64,000 nt of DNA from an uncultured bacterium (GCA_905214715.1 CAJMMT010000004.1:1-64000), one strand, 5' to 3'. Numbered from the stretch's first letter, positions 6,637 to 15,881 are shown. A program made the numbers and translations. The notes: generated from the letters alone by a model not told the origin.

Positions 6637-8277
6637 TTACTTGCTGAGAGGGCAACGGGGCTGCAACTGCTTGAAGAAGTCGTTGCCCTTGTTGTCCACC
6701 AGAATAAAGGCGGGGAAGTCCTCCACCTCGATTTTCCAGATAGCTTCCATGCCAAGTTCAGGATATTCGAGAAGCTCAACGTTCTTGATGGAGTTCTTGG
6801 CAAGGATGGCGGCCGGTCCACCTATGGAACCCAAGTAGAAACCACCATGCTTGTGACATGCGTCGGTTACCTGCTGCGAACGGTTACCCTTGGCTATCAT
6901 TATCATCGAGCCGCCGGCTGCCTGGAACTGGTCTACATACGAGTCCATACGTCCGGCTGTGGTGGGACCGAACGATCCTGAAGGCATGCCTTCGGGTTTC
7001 TTGGCGGGTCCGGCATAATATATGGGATGTTCCTTCAGGTAGTCGGGCATCGGTTCGCCGGCGTCGAGACGCTCTTTGATCTTGGCATGGGCTATGTCGC
7101 GGCCCACTATGATAGTGCCATTAAGCGAAAGACGTGTCGATACAGGATACTTGTCAAGGTCTGCAAGCACTTCGGTCATCGGACGATTGAGGTCGATCTT
7201 TACAACCTCGCCTTCGCCGGCATTGCGGTATTCATCGGGTATCAGCTCTCCGGGATTCGAATCGAGTTTCTCTACCCAGAGTCCGTCACGGTTTATCTTG
7301 GCCTTCACATTGCGGTCGGCCGAGCAACTTACGCCCATACCTACGGGGCATGACGCGCCATGACGGGGCAGACGGATCACGCGCACGTCGTAAGCATAAT
7401 ATTTGCCGCCGAACTGTGCCCCGAGACCCAGACAATGAGCAGCCTCGAGAAGCTCTTTCTCCAGCTCCACATCGCGGAATGCGCGGCCATATTCATTGCC
7501 CGTGGTAGGCAGATTGTCGAAATATTTCACGCTGGCCTTCTTCACAACCTCGAGGTTCTTCTCGGCGCTGGTGCCTCCGATTACGAAAGCTATATGATAG
7601 GGAGGACAGGCTGCGGTGCCGAGAGTCTTCATCTTTTCTATCAGGAAAGGCACCAGTGTCTTCTTGTTGAGTATGGCCTTTGTTTCCTGATAAAGATAAG
7701 TCTTGTTGGCCGAACCGCCACCTTTCGCCACGAAGAGGAACTTGTATTCGTCGCCTTCTGTGGCGTGGATATCGATCTGAGCGGGAAGGTTGCAGCCGGT
7801 GTTCACCTCGTCGTACATGTTCAGAGGCGCGTTCTGCGAATAACGCAGATTGTTTTCCGTATAGGTCTTGTATACTCCGAGCGAGATGCGCTCTTCGTCG
7901 TCGCATCCAGTCCATACCTGCTGGCCCTTGTAAGCGGCGCAGATCGAGGTGCCGGTATCCTGACAGAATGGAAGCACGCCGGCAGCGGCTACCTCAGCGT
8001 TGCGGAGCATGGTCAGAGCCACGAATTTGTCGTTTTCCGATGCCTCGGGGTCGGCAAGTATCGCAGCCGTCTTGAGGTTATGCTCACGGCGAAGCATAAA
8101 CGAGCAGTTGGTGGTAGCCACATTGGCAAGACGGGTTATAGCCTCGGGATCTACCACGAGCATTTCATGGCCATTCCAGTTTTCGACTTTAACGCCCTCT
8201 TTCGATATCAGTTCATACTCGGTGGTATCCGGTCCGAGTTCAAAGGGCTTTTGGTAATGAAAAGGTTTTGTAGGCAT
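6637..8277 (-). CDS. fum: Fumarate hydratase, class I (iron-sulfur, one-chain form)
   Basis: Interconverts fumarate and (S)-malate using a [4Fe-4S] cluster. The chain joins the alpha part (N-terminal roughly 340 residues) and the beta part (C-terminal roughly 200) as in FumA/FumB. Candidate cluster ligands are the cysteines in LPFCQDTGTS, GTAACPPYH and ASCPVGMGVSC. The beta part shows SFGPTTAGRMDSYVDQF and GGFYLGSIGGPAA. I take the ATG at 8277 (MPTKPFHYQ, 546 residues); the in-frame ATG at 8316 would add 13 residues that look like leader sequence. It shares its upstream region with the divergent ftsX promoter. In anaerobic Bacteroidales this enzyme serves the reductive branch that makes succinate. 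Confidence 0.95.
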   Translation of the reverse strand: MPTKPFHYQKPFELGPDTTEYELISKEGVKVENWNGHEMLVVDPEAITRLANVATTNCSFMLRREHNLKTAAILADPEASENDKFVALTMLRNAEVAAAGVLPFCQDTGTSICAAYKGQQVWTGCDDEERISLGVYKTYTENNLRYSQNAPLNMYDEVNTGCNLPAQIDIHATEGDEYKFLFVAKGGGSANKTYLYQETKAILNKKTLVPFLIEKMKTLGTAACPPYHIAFVIGGTSAEKNLEVVKKASVKYFDNLPTTGNEYGRAFRDVELEKELLEAAHCLGLGAQFGGKYYAYDVRVIRLPRHGASCPVGMGVSCSADRNVKAKINRDGLWVEKLDSNPGELIPDEYRNAGEGEVVKIDLNRPMTEVLADLDKYPVSTRLSLNGTIIVGRDIAHAKIKERLDAGEPMPDYLKEHPIYYAGPAKKPEGMPSGSFGPTTAGRMDSYVDQFQAAGGSMIMIAKGNRSQQVTDACHKHGGFYLGSIGGPAAILAKNSIKNVELLEYPELGMEAIWKIEVEDFPAFILVDNKGNDFFKQLQPRCPLSK

Positions 8278-8395
8278 ATTCTTAATTATAGGTAAGATTA
8301 CTGTCGGGAAGGGCATCTCCGTGGCCTTTTCAAAGCGGCCACCGAAACACCCGCACGCGAATTTACAAAAAAATAGCTAAAAGAGGGTAATTTTA

Positions 8396-8427
8396 TTGAC
8401 AAAGGGGACTGAGATGTATTATATTTG
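8396..8427 (+). promoter_or_regulatory. Promoter of the ftsX-uppP-truB-queA string
   Basis: TTG at 8396-8398 (-33) and TATATTTG at 8420-8427 (-7) are separated by 21 bases, a good fit to the Bacteroidota consensus. Transcription would start near 8432, about 50 bases before ftsX. The intergenic region also contains a GTGGCC/GGCCAC hairpin in the fumarase leader near 8321-8343. Confidence 0.7.
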
Positions 8428-8483
8428 CACGGTAATTACGAAAAAGGAACAGAGTTGCGGGTATTGACCCCGCACCGCATGAT

Positions 8484-9365
8484 ATGAAAGATAACAGAGA
8501 GGCGAAGATTTCTTATTTCGCCGCCCACCTTACCACCATCGTGAGCGTGACGCTCGTGCTGCTGATAGTAGGGGTGATAAGCATGATGAGTCTCGCAGGC
8601 GCCCGCGAGACCAGACGCCTGAAAGAGAAAATCGAACTAAGCGTCGTTTTGGCCGATTCGGTATCCGATTCCGGCGCGACGAGACTTTATAATCTTGTTT
8701 CAAAGCAACCATACGTTATCGAACCCAGGCTCATAAGCCGCGAAGAGGCACTTAAGAATTGGGAAACCGAGACAGGCGAGAATCTTGAAAACACTTTCGG
8801 AGTCAATCCACTCTCGCCCGAAATAACGTTCCGTATCGCGGCGCGATATACCGCGCCCGAAAGTGTTGCGCGCATTACCGACACACTCCGGGCTCTGCCG
8901 GGTGTGGAGGGGGTGGCGGCCCCTGATTCTTCAATGGTACAGGCCATGAACTCAAACATAGAGAAGCTCACCCTTATTCTCGGTATAATAGGGCTTGTAA
9001 TGGTGGTCATCTCTTTTGTTTTGATAAACAATACGGTGCATCTTTCGGTCCATTCCCGACGGTTCACTATCCACACCATGCAGCTTGTAGGGGCTACCGA
9101 CGGATTCATCAGGGGGCCTTTCGTGATGGCCAACCTTTGGTGCGGTGTTATATCGGGAGCCGCGGCTTCCGGTCTGATAGCCGTTACCCTCTGGATGGCT
9201 CCCCGCTTCGGTGTGCCTGAGATAGGCCGTGCGGTGAGCTGGACCGATTTCGGTATAATCGCCGCCGCGCTCGTGATTCTTGGCGCACTGTTATGCTTGG
9301 CCGCCTCGGCCCTCGCCACCACCAAATACCTCCACCGCGATTACGACAGCCTGGTTAGATCTTGA
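8484..9365 (+). CDS. ftsX: Cell division protein FtsX
   Basis: 293 residues with the FtsX plan: one N-terminal transmembrane helix (about residues 14-36), a periplasmic domain with LYNLVSKQPYVIEPRLISRE, then three C-terminal helices ending near residue 285. FtsX pairs with the ATPase FtsE to activate peptidoglycan hydrolases at the septum; ftsE is not adjacent here, which is usual in Bacteroidota. The invariant-looking segment SVHSRRFTIHTMQLVGATDGFI precedes the last helices. It is first in a five-gene string with short gaps or overlaps. Confidence 0.93.
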   Translation: MKDNREAKISYFAAHLTTIVSVTLVLLIVGVISMMSLAGARETRRLKEKIELSVVLADSVSDSGATRLYNLVSKQPYVIEPRLISREEALKNWETETGENLENTFGVNPLSPEITFRIAARYTAPESVARITDTLRALPGVEGVAAPDSSMVQAMNSNIEKLTLILGIIGLVMVVISFVLINNTVHLSVHSRRFTIHTMQLVGATDGFIRGPFVMANLWCGVISGAAASGLIAVTLWMAPRFGVPEIGRAVSWTDFGIIAAALVILGALLCLAASALATTKYLHRDYDSLVRS

Positions 9366-9381
9366 AGACACAATACCATAT

Positions 9382-9678
9382 ATGACAGATAATGACAAGA
9401 AAAGGGAACCGATGCGGAAACTTACTCCCGACCAGCGTCCCTTTACCAAAACGAATTTCTATATGATGGGCGGATGCCTGCTGCTTATTGTAGTGGGATT
9501 CCTGCTTATGTCAGGCGGCGGCTCTACCGCCGAAGGTGGATTCAACCCCGATATATTCAGCACACGACGCATTGTGGTCGGCCCTGCTCTGGCCTTCCTG
9601 GGGTTCCTCCTAATGGCATTCGCCATAATATGGGAACCGCGCGGCAGAAAAAGAAACAGCAATAACGATAAAGTGTAA
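9382..9678 (+). CDS. DUF3098 small membrane protein
   Basis: 98 residues from the ATG at 9382 (MTDNDKKREPM); a longer frame reaches back into ftsX but has no support. There are two transmembrane helices, FYMMGGCLLLIVVGFLLM and VVGPALAFLGFLLMAFAII, with a short loop containing FNPDIFSTRRI, the hallmark of DUF3098. Its function is not known. Its position between ftsX and uppP is conserved in Bacteroidota, which suggests an envelope or division role; that is inference from neighbourhood. Confidence 0.9.
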   Translation: MTDNDKKREPMRKLTPDQRPFTKTNFYMMGGCLLLIVVGFLLMSGGGSTAEGGFNPDIFSTRRIVVGPALAFLGFLLMAFAIIWEPRGRKRNSNNDKV

Positions 9679-9685
9679 AAAAAGA

Positions 9686-10513
9686 ATGGAATGGTTCCAC
9701 GCCCTGATTCTGGGCATAGTACAGGGTCTTGCAGAATATCTTCCCATCTCGTCGAGCGGACATCTCGAGATTTTCCGCTCTATTCTGGGTGTAGATCTGC
9801 CTCAAGACCAGACTCTCGAGTTCGACGTAATGCTCCATGCAGCCACAGTCTGCTCCACAATCGTGATACTCTGGCCCATGTTCCGCAGATTATGTGTCAG
9901 TTTCTTCACTTTCCGTCGCGATGCAGACTTCTATTACGTATGCAAGATTCTTGTAAGCTGCATACCGGTAGGCATTGTGGGCGTTTTTTTCAAAGATCAG
10001 GTCGAGGAATTCTTCGGCGGCGGACTTACCATAGTCGGCATATGCCTGATAATCACTGCCGGATTGCTTACATTCGCGCACTTCTCCGACCGCCTTGCCT
10101 CAGGCAGGATGGCGAAGGCATCCAGCGGACGCGACATAACTTTCATCGATGCCTTCGTGATAGGTTGCGCCCAGGCCGTGGCCGTGCTTCCGGGTCTTAG
10201 CCGCAGCGGCACTACCATCGCAACCGGTATACTTATAGGCGACAAACGCGAGAAGGTGGCCTCCTTCTCTTTCCTGATGGTTATAATACCTATACTTGGC
10301 GAAGCTCTTCTCGACCTCGCGAAGATGGCAAGTCCGGTACCCGGAGAACCCGTAGCCGAAGTAAGCTGGCTTCCCATGCTCATTGGCTTCCTGGCTTCAT
10401 TCATAGTCGGTTGTATAGCCTGCAAATGGATGCTGAAGCTCGTAAACAAGGGCAAGCTCGTATGGTTCGCCATATATTGCGTGGTCATGGGTATAATCTG
10501 CATCTGCTGGTAA
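9686..10513 (+). CDS. uppP: Undecaprenyl-diphosphatase UppP (BacA)
   Basis: 275 residues, about eight membrane segments. It removes a phosphate from undecaprenyl diphosphate so that the lipid carrier can be reused for peptidoglycan and for the surface glycan encoded later in this window. Both signature motifs are present: EYLPISSSGHLEI (residues about 17-29) and LPGLSRSGTTIA (about 167-178). It begins 7 bases after the DUF3098 gene and its stop codon overlaps the truB start (TAATG), so translation is probably coupled. Confidence 0.96.
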   Translation: MEWFHALILGIVQGLAEYLPISSSGHLEIFRSILGVDLPQDQTLEFDVMLHAATVCSTIVILWPMFRRLCVSFFTFRRDADFYYVCKILVSCIPVGIVGVFFKDQVEEFFGGGLTIVGICLIITAGLLTFAHFSDRLASGRMAKASSGRDITFIDAFVIGCAQAVAVLPGLSRSGTTIATGILIGDKREKVASFSFLMVIIPILGEALLDLAKMASPVPGEPVAEVSWLPMLIGFLASFIVGCIACKWMLKLVNKGKLVWFAIYCVVMGIICICW

Positions 10514-11265
10514 TGGATTTTGTCAGTGGAGAAATAATCGCCGTCGACAAGCCGCTCGGCTGGACTTCGTTCGATGCAGTGAAACGTCTGCGTGGCGCCC
10601 TGCAGCGCAGGCTCGGAATACGCCGCTTCAAAGTGGGCCATGCCGGAACGCTCGACCCTCTCGCAAGCGGCGTGCTGATCGTCTGCACCGGTCGAGCCAC
10701 CAAGCAGATAGACGCTATCCAGGCTTCGACGAAAGAGTATGTGGCGACCATAAAATTAGGTGCTACCACCCCGAGCTTCGACCTCGAGACTGAGATAGAC
10801 GCCACATTCCCGACCAACCATATCACAGAAGAAGACGTAAAAGAGACTCTGACACGATTTACCGGCGACGTTATGCAGGTACCCCCGGTATTCTCGGCGG
10901 TAAAAATCGACGGAAAAAGGGCTTACAAATATGCACGCCGTGGCGATGAAGTGGAACTTAAAGCCAAACCGCTTAAAATCAACATCCTTGAACTGCTTGA
11001 TTGCACCCTTCCCGAAATTACGGTAAGAATAGTCTGCAGTAAAGGAACATACATCCGGGCTTTGGCCCGCGATATCGGACAGGCTCTCGGCAGCGGGGCG
11101 CACCTCACTGCCTTGCGACGCACCCGGGTGGGGCGTTTCTCCGAAAAAGATTCCTTATCTCTCCCCGCTGCCATAGCCATGATTGATAATTGTCCGCTGG
11201 AGCTCCCAGAATGGTACGAAGGTGAGGTTCCTGATGGAGCCGTTGTAATAAAAGGATTAAAATGA
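10513..11265 (+). CDS. truB: tRNA pseudouridine(55) synthase TruB
   Basis: Makes pseudouridine 55 in the T-loop of tRNAs. The ATG at 10513 shares a base with the uppP stop and gives 250 residues starting MDFVSGEIIAVDKPLGWTS; an upstream in-frame ATG inside uppP is rejected. The catalytic aspartate lies in GHAGTLDPLASGVL, and the family motifs YVATIKLGATT, PPVFSAVKIDGKRAYKYAR and CSKGTYIRALARDIG follow in order. The chain stops after these without an evident PUA domain, as in other Bacteroidota. The stop overlaps queA by four bases. Confidence 0.96.
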   Translation: MDFVSGEIIAVDKPLGWTSFDAVKRLRGALQRRLGIRRFKVGHAGTLDPLASGVLIVCTGRATKQIDAIQASTKEYVATIKLGATTPSFDLETEIDATFPTNHITEEDVKETLTRFTGDVMQVPPVFSAVKIDGKRAYKYARRGDEVELKAKPLKINILELLDCTLPEITVRIVCSKGTYIRALARDIGQALGSGAHLTALRRTRVGRFSEKDSLSLPAAIAMIDNCPLELPEWYEGEVPDGAVVIKGLK

Positions 11266-12314
11266 AGCTCTCACAATTCAAATTCAAGCTCCCCGACGAG
11301 CTGATAGCACAATATCCCACTGAAAACCGCGACGAGTGCCGACTGATGGTAGTCGATTCGCGAAACCAGACCATCACTCACCACGTTTTCAAAGATCTTA
11401 TAGATTATTTTGACGATGGCGACGTGATCGTGTTCAACAACACAAGAGTCTTTCCCGCCCGCCTGTTCGGAAACAAGGAGAAGACAGGCGCGCGCATAGA
11501 GGTTTTCCTGTTGCGCGAGCTGAATTATGCCAACAAACTTTGGGACGTGCTGGTAGAACCGGCCCGTAAAATCAGAATCGGCAACAAGCTTTATTTCGGC
11601 GAAGACGACTCTATGGTGGCCGAAGTTATCGACAATACCACTTCGCGCGGTCGCACGCTCCGTTTTCTCTACGACGGTCCGCACGATGAATTCAAAGAAA
11701 CCCTTTTCTCATTGGGCGTTACTCCTCTGCCTGACTATATCACACGCGACGCAGTGCCTGAGGATGCCGAAAACTACCAGAATATCTTCGCTACCGAAGA
11801 AGGTGCCGTGATGGCCCCTGCCGCCGGACTGCATTTCAGTCGCGAACTTATGAAGAGACTTGAAATAAAGGGAGTCGAGGCCGGTTACCTCACTCTGCAC
11901 TGTGGCCGCGGAAACTTCCGCGACATAGATGTGGAAGACCTTACCAAACACCGTATGGACTCGGAACAGATGATCGTAGACCAGCAGTTGGTGGATCTCG
12001 TGAACCGGGCTAAAGATAACGGCAAAAGCGTCTGCGCCGTAGGAACATCCACAATGAGGGCAATCGCCACTTCGGTATGTATGAACGGCCATCTTATGAC
12101 CTACAGCGGATGGACAAACAAGTTCATATTCCCGCCACATGAGTTCACCGTCTGCAATTCCATGATCTCGAACCTGCACCTGCCTCAGTCTACATTGCTG
12201 ATGATGGTGGCGGCTTTCGGCGGTTACAATCTCGTCATGAAAGCCTACGACGAGGCGGTTAAGGAAGGTTATCGTTTCGGCGCATATGGCGACGCTATGC
12301 TCCTGTTGCGCTGA
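11262..12314 (+). CDS. queA: tRNA preQ1(34) S-adenosylmethionine ribosyltransferase-isomerase QueA
   Basis: 350 residues. It transfers and isomerises the ribosyl group of SAM onto 7-aminomethyl-7-deazaguanine in tRNA, giving epoxyqueuosine. The start MKLSQFKFKLPDELIAQYP and the later blocks DGDVIVFNNTRVFPARL, EGAVMAPAAGLHFS, LTLHCGRGNF and FPPHEFTVCNSMISNLH are typical, as is the length. The ATG overlaps the truB stop (ATGA). It ends this part of the string; the next gene follows after 76 bases. Confidence 0.96.
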   Translation: MKLSQFKFKLPDELIAQYPTENRDECRLMVVDSRNQTITHHVFKDLIDYFDDGDVIVFNNTRVFPARLFGNKEKTGARIEVFLLRELNYANKLWDVLVEPARKIRIGNKLYFGEDDSMVAEVIDNTTSRGRTLRFLYDGPHDEFKETLFSLGVTPLPDYITRDAVPEDAENYQNIFATEEGAVMAPAAGLHFSRELMKRLEIKGVEAGYLTLHCGRGNFRDIDVEDLTKHRMDSEQMIVDQQLVDLVNRAKDNGKSVCAVGTSTMRAIATSVCMNGHLMTYSGWTNKFIFPPHEFTVCNSMISNLHLPQSTLLMMVAAFGGYNLVMKAYDEAVKEGYRFGAYGDAMLLLR

Positions 12315-12327
12315 CCGGGAATCTTTG

Positions 12328-12335
12328 TAACTTTC
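12328..12335 (+). promoter_or_regulatory. Weak candidate promoter before murF-alr
   Basis: TAACTTTC is one base off the TAnnTTTG consensus, and CTTTG lies just upstream. An imperfect inverted repeat (CAAACTGTCACAC against GTGTTTAGTTTG) covers about 12340-12370 and could instead be a weak attenuator or terminator after queA. Either way murF-alr may still receive read-through. Confidence 0.3.
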
Positions 12336-12390
12336 GCAAACAAACTGTCACACTCCGGTGTTTAGTTTGTGAACTATTATCTGACTGACT

Positions 12391-14901
12391 ATGCCCCATA
12401 CTCTCATACAAGTAGCCACCGCTCTCGGACTGCAGGTCCCGGAGCGGTTTGCGAATATGGAAGTCCGCACTTTACTTACCGACTCCCGTTCGCTATGCGC
12501 ACCCGGAACGTCGATGTTTTTCGCACTCCATTCAGACCGTGCCGACGGCCACAGATATATCGCCGAGCTTTACCGCAGAGGTGTCAGAATGTTTGTAGTG
12601 GAAAACCTCCCGGCCGAAGCTTCCCAGATGCCGGATGCCATATGGCTTCCCGTACCCGACACCCTGACCGCATTACAGAAAGCCGGGGCCCTCGGCCGAC
12701 CTCTCGCCGCGCGTGTCCTGGCTATAACCGGTTCAAGAGGGAAGACATCGCTTAAGGAGTGGCTGTTTCAACTCCTCAGCCGCCACATGTCGGTATCACG
12801 ATCTCCGCGCAGCTACAACTCGCAGATCGGTGTGCCACTCTCTTTATGGGAGACTCCTCCTGGAACAGATCTCGCGATAATCGAAGCCGGAATATCCAAG
12901 TCCGGAGAAATGAGCGCTCTAAGAGACTGCATACGCCCCGATATAGTACTGCTTACCAATCTGGGGCAAGAACACTCCGAAGGATTCTCTTCTATGGTTC
13001 AGAAAGGAGTCGAGAAGCTCCAGCTCGCATGCCAGCCTCCAACGCGCCTGCTTGTCATGCCGGCCGACAGCCGTCTCGATGAAGCGACCGGCATACTCGG
13101 GCTGAGCGTACCGATACTAAAATGGAGCCTTGACAGCGATGAGACAACAGAATGCCGGCTCAGGCTCAGATGCGTGGATAACAACGGAGAGATACGTATG
13201 GAATATGAATGGGACGGCATGCCGGAACTTGCAGGAAGCTGGCCTGCTTGCAGCGGCTCTTTCCCGTTGCCTGAGGCTTCCGGAGAGGAAACCGACAATG
13301 CCGCTTCCGCTATGGCATATCTGCTTGGATCGGGAGTCGGACCGGCACCGCTCGAAGAGGGAGGTACCGCGTTGCACCATGTTATGACCCGTCTCGATGT
13401 TACCGAAGGTGTGAACGGATGCTCGGTGATAGCCGATTCCTATACTTCCGACTTCGGATCGCTACGGCCTGCGGTTGATTTTATGAAACGTCGCCAGACC
13501 CCCGGGCAGTCGCTGACTCTTGTGCTCAGCGACCTTATCCATGAATCTCGTCCCGTCGAAGAAACATACGCCAATGTTGCCCACCTGTGTAGCGAGGCCG
13601 GAATCGACCGGTTTATCGGAGTCGGCCCGAACCTGAAAAAATTCGCCGAGCTCTTTCCGCAGGGTTCTCTCTTCTTCCACAGCACCGACAGATTTATGGA
13701 ACACCTCAGTACCTCTGACTTCAGTCACGAAGCGATACTGCTCAAAGGCGCTCCTGAATTTGAATTCGGACGCATAAAAGAGATGCTCGAACTGCGCACT
13801 CACGAAACGGTTCTGGAGGTCAACCTAGGGGCCATCATGGAGAATTACAACTATTTCCGTTCCAAATTACCTCAAGGCACAGGCATAGTGGCTATGGTCA
13901 AAGCTTCGGGATATGGAGCAGGAAGCCTCGAGATTGCCCGTACGCTACAGGATTGCGGTGCGGCATATCTGGCTGTAGCGGTGCTCGACGAGGGTATCGA
14001 CCTTCGGGAACATGGTATAACGATGCCCATTATGGTCATGAATCCGAAAGTGGTGAATTACCGTCAAATGTTCGCCCACAGGCTTGAGCCGGAAATATAC
14101 TCGCTCGAAATGCTCGAAGATGTAGTGAGGGAAGGAGCCAAATGCGGCGTGGCCAATTATCCCGTGCATCTGAAGCTCGACACCGGCATGCACCGCATGG
14201 GGCTAACCGAAGAGGAACTTCCCAGAGCCATGCAGATACTGAACTCACAGAGTCATATAGAACTGTCATCGGTTTTCTCTCACTTGGCTACCGCCGATTG
14301 CCCCGATATGGATGACTATACGCGCCTGCAGCTCGACCGGTTCAAACGCTATACCGACCTTCTCGCTTCCCGTTCCCGCCGACCTTTCAAACGCCATATA
14401 CTGAATTCGGCAGGTATTCTCCGGTTTCCTGAATATGCCTATGACATGGTGCGCCTCGGAATAGGACTCTACGGCGTAAATACCCTCCCTCCGGAAATAG
14501 AAAAACCTCTGGCGCCTGTCTCAACCCTACGCACCGTTATCATTCAGCTAAGGAAGTGGAAACAGGGAGAAAGCATAGGTTATGCACGTCGCACCATTCT
14601 CAAACGCGATTCCATGATAGCAACCCTTCCCATAGGATATGCCGACGGAATGAACCGCCATTTCGGCAACGGTGCCGTAACGGTGCTCGTAAACGGCCAT
14701 GAAGCTCCTACCGCAGGGAACATCTGCATGGATGCCTGCATGATAGACGTTACAGGCATAGACTGTAAAGTGGGCGATGCCGTTGAAATCTTCGGGCCGG
14801 AAGCCCCGATATCGAGGCTTGCAGAGACTCTTGAGACAATACCTTACGAGATACTTACTTCCGTATCTCCGCGCGTAAAACGCATATACTATCGCGAATG
14901 A
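12391..14901 (+). CDS. murF-alr: Bifunctional MurF ligase / alanine racemase
   Basis: 836 residues carrying two consecutive steps of D-alanyl peptide supply. Residues 1 to about 460 are MurF (adds D-Ala-D-Ala to UDP-MurNAc-tripeptide). Residues from about 470 are a fold-III alanine racemase, with the PLP lysine in AMVKASGYGAGS, GMHRMGLTEEEL, IGYARRT and ATLPIGYADGMNR. The fusion is characteristic of Bacteroidota. One oddity: the MurF P-loop reads TGSRGKTS, where TGSNGKT is usual, so the conserved asparagine is arginine. The racemase glycine pair is also followed by Ala-Gly (YGAGS) rather than the usual YGHG. The stop overlaps tcdA by four bases. Confidence 0.95.
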   Translation: MPHTLIQVATALGLQVPERFANMEVRTLLTDSRSLCAPGTSMFFALHSDRADGHRYIAELYRRGVRMFVVENLPAEASQMPDAIWLPVPDTLTALQKAGALGRPLAARVLAITGSRGKTSLKEWLFQLLSRHMSVSRSPRSYNSQIGVPLSLWETPPGTDLAIIEAGISKSGEMSALRDCIRPDIVLLTNLGQEHSEGFSSMVQKGVEKLQLACQPPTRLLVMPADSRLDEATGILGLSVPILKWSLDSDETTECRLRLRCVDNNGEIRMEYEWDGMPELAGSWPACSGSFPLPEASGEETDNAASAMAYLLGSGVGPAPLEEGGTALHHVMTRLDVTEGVNGCSVIADSYTSDFGSLRPAVDFMKRRQTPGQSLTLVLSDLIHESRPVEETYANVAHLCSEAGIDRFIGVGPNLKKFAELFPQGSLFFHSTDRFMEHLSTSDFSHEAILLKGAPEFEFGRIKEMLELRTHETVLEVNLGAIMENYNYFRSKLPQGTGIVAMVKASGYGAGSLEIARTLQDCGAAYLAVAVLDEGIDLREHGITMPIMVMNPKVVNYRQMFAHRLEPEIYSLEMLEDVVREGAKCGVANYPVHLKLDTGMHRMGLTEEELPRAMQILNSQSHIELSSVFSHLATADCPDMDDYTRLQLDRFKRYTDLLASRSRRPFKRHILNSAGILRFPEYAYDMVRLGIGLYGVNTLPPEIEKPLAPVSTLRTVIIQLRKWKQGESIGYARRTILKRDSMIATLPIGYADGMNRHFGNGAVTVLVNGHEAPTAGNICMDACMIDVTGIDCKVGDAVEIFGPEAPISRLAETLETIPYEILTSVSPRVKRIYYRE

Positions 14902-15662
14902 TCGATATTGCAGATACTACCGGCTGTAATTGCGAAGAGAAATGGAATTCAAGGACCGTCAGCCTTATCGGTAACGAGGGCGCGGCGGCCCTTGCTTGTG
15001 CCCGCGTGCTGGTGGTAGGGGTCGGTGGTGTCGGCGGATACACAGTCGAGATGCTGGCTCGTTCTGGCGTGGGACACCTTACCATCGTCGATGCCGACAC
15101 CGTTGCGGAAAGCAACCTTAACCGTCAGCTGATCGCAATCCGGCCTACCATTGGAAAATCCAAAGTGGAACTATTCCGCGAAAGAATAAAAAACATCAAT
15201 CCGGAATGCGTGGTAACGGCTATGGAAACATTTCTCGAACCTGAATCGGTGGAAGGAATTGTAGGTGAGGGACACTTCGATATGGTAATAGATGCCATCG
15301 ACACCGTGGCCCCTAAGGTTGCCCTCATAGCATGGTGCATGCGCCATAATATACCCGTTATCTCTTCAATGGGGGCCGGAGGAAGGATAGATGCCGCGAA
15401 AGTCATGATGACCGATCTTTGGAGCACACGTGAGGACGGTCTCGCAAGAGCTGTGCGTCAAAGGCTTAAAAAGATGGGATTACGCCGGCCATTAAGAGTG
15501 GCTACCTCGTCGGAAGCACCGGCAGGCAATGCCCTCGTGAAAGTTGACAGCAGAAATAAACGCACCTCCTACGGCACCATCTCCACCGTACCCTCCGTGT
15601 TCGGAATCATGCTGGCTTCCGAAGCCATATGCCGTCTCCTCGCAAAAGATAAAAGACACTGA
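14898..15662 (+). CDS. tcdA: tRNA threonylcarbamoyladenosine dehydratase (TcdA/CsdL type)
   Basis: 254 residues of the E1/MoeB-ThiF superfamily. TcdA cyclises t6A37 of tRNA to ct6A with ATP. The nucleotide-binding loop is VVGVGGVGGYTVEMLARSG (about residues 37-55), followed by VDADTVAESNLNRQL and later DAIDTVAPKVALIAWC, the expected order for the TcdA branch. The start overlaps the murF-alr stop (ATGA), so it is last in that operon. Nested-hairpin repeat copy B begins 11 bases after its stop. Confidence 0.92.
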   Translation: MIDIADTTGCNCEEKWNSRTVSLIGNEGAAALACARVLVVGVGGVGGYTVEMLARSGVGHLTIVDADTVAESNLNRQLIAIRPTIGKSKVELFRERIKNINPECVVTAMETFLEPESVEGIVGEGHFDMVIDAIDTVAPKVALIAWCMRHNIPVISSMGAGGRIDAAKVMMTDLWSTREDGLARAVRQRLKKMGLRRPLRVATSSEAPAGNALVKVDSRNKRTSYGTISTVPSVFGIMLASEAICRLLAKDKRH

Positions 15663-15672
15663 CAGGTTTTAC

Positions 15673-15860
15673 TTAAGTAGCTGCGAAGAATAAATGCACA
15701 TATGAGAGGAGATTATTTTTGAGGTGATTTCGCAAGTCGAAGAGGGCGCAATGCGGGCATTGCAACCGATGAGACCTTGCGGAAGCAACCAAAAAGAAGC
15801 CCTCTCATATGTGAAATTCTAAAAAAAACATATTAACATTTATTCTTCGTAGCTACTTAA
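15673..15860 (+). repeat. Nested-hairpin repeat, copy B
   Basis: A 188-bp element. The outer arms are 24 bp (15673-15696 with 15837-15860, one mismatch); the inner arms CACATATGAGAGG and CCTCTCATATGTG enclose the core. In the core, TTTCGCAAG (15728-15736) pairs with CTTGCGGAA (15776-15784), and GCAATGC/GCATTGC (15748-15754 with 15757-15763) forms the central hairpin between conserved internal-loop sequences GAGGGC and AACCGATGAGAC. It is about 90% identical by eye to the copy at 36339 through core and arms. It lies between tcdA and the amylase promoter, with no obvious target-site duplication. Confidence 0.9.
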
Positions 15861-15873
15861 TTTAAATTATTCG

Positions 15874-15881
15874 TATATTTG
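15874..15881 (+). promoter_or_regulatory. Promoter -7 box of the amylase gene
   Basis: TATATTTG, exact match to TAnnTTTG, 13 bases beyond the end of repeat copy B. The predicted leader is about 53 bases. The -33 region would fall inside the right arm of the repeat, so the element contributes sequence to this promoter. Confidence 0.6.

Noticed and set aside
7360..8295. 311-residue plus-strand frame opposite fumarase
   Set aside because: Antisense shadow of a highly conserved enzyme.
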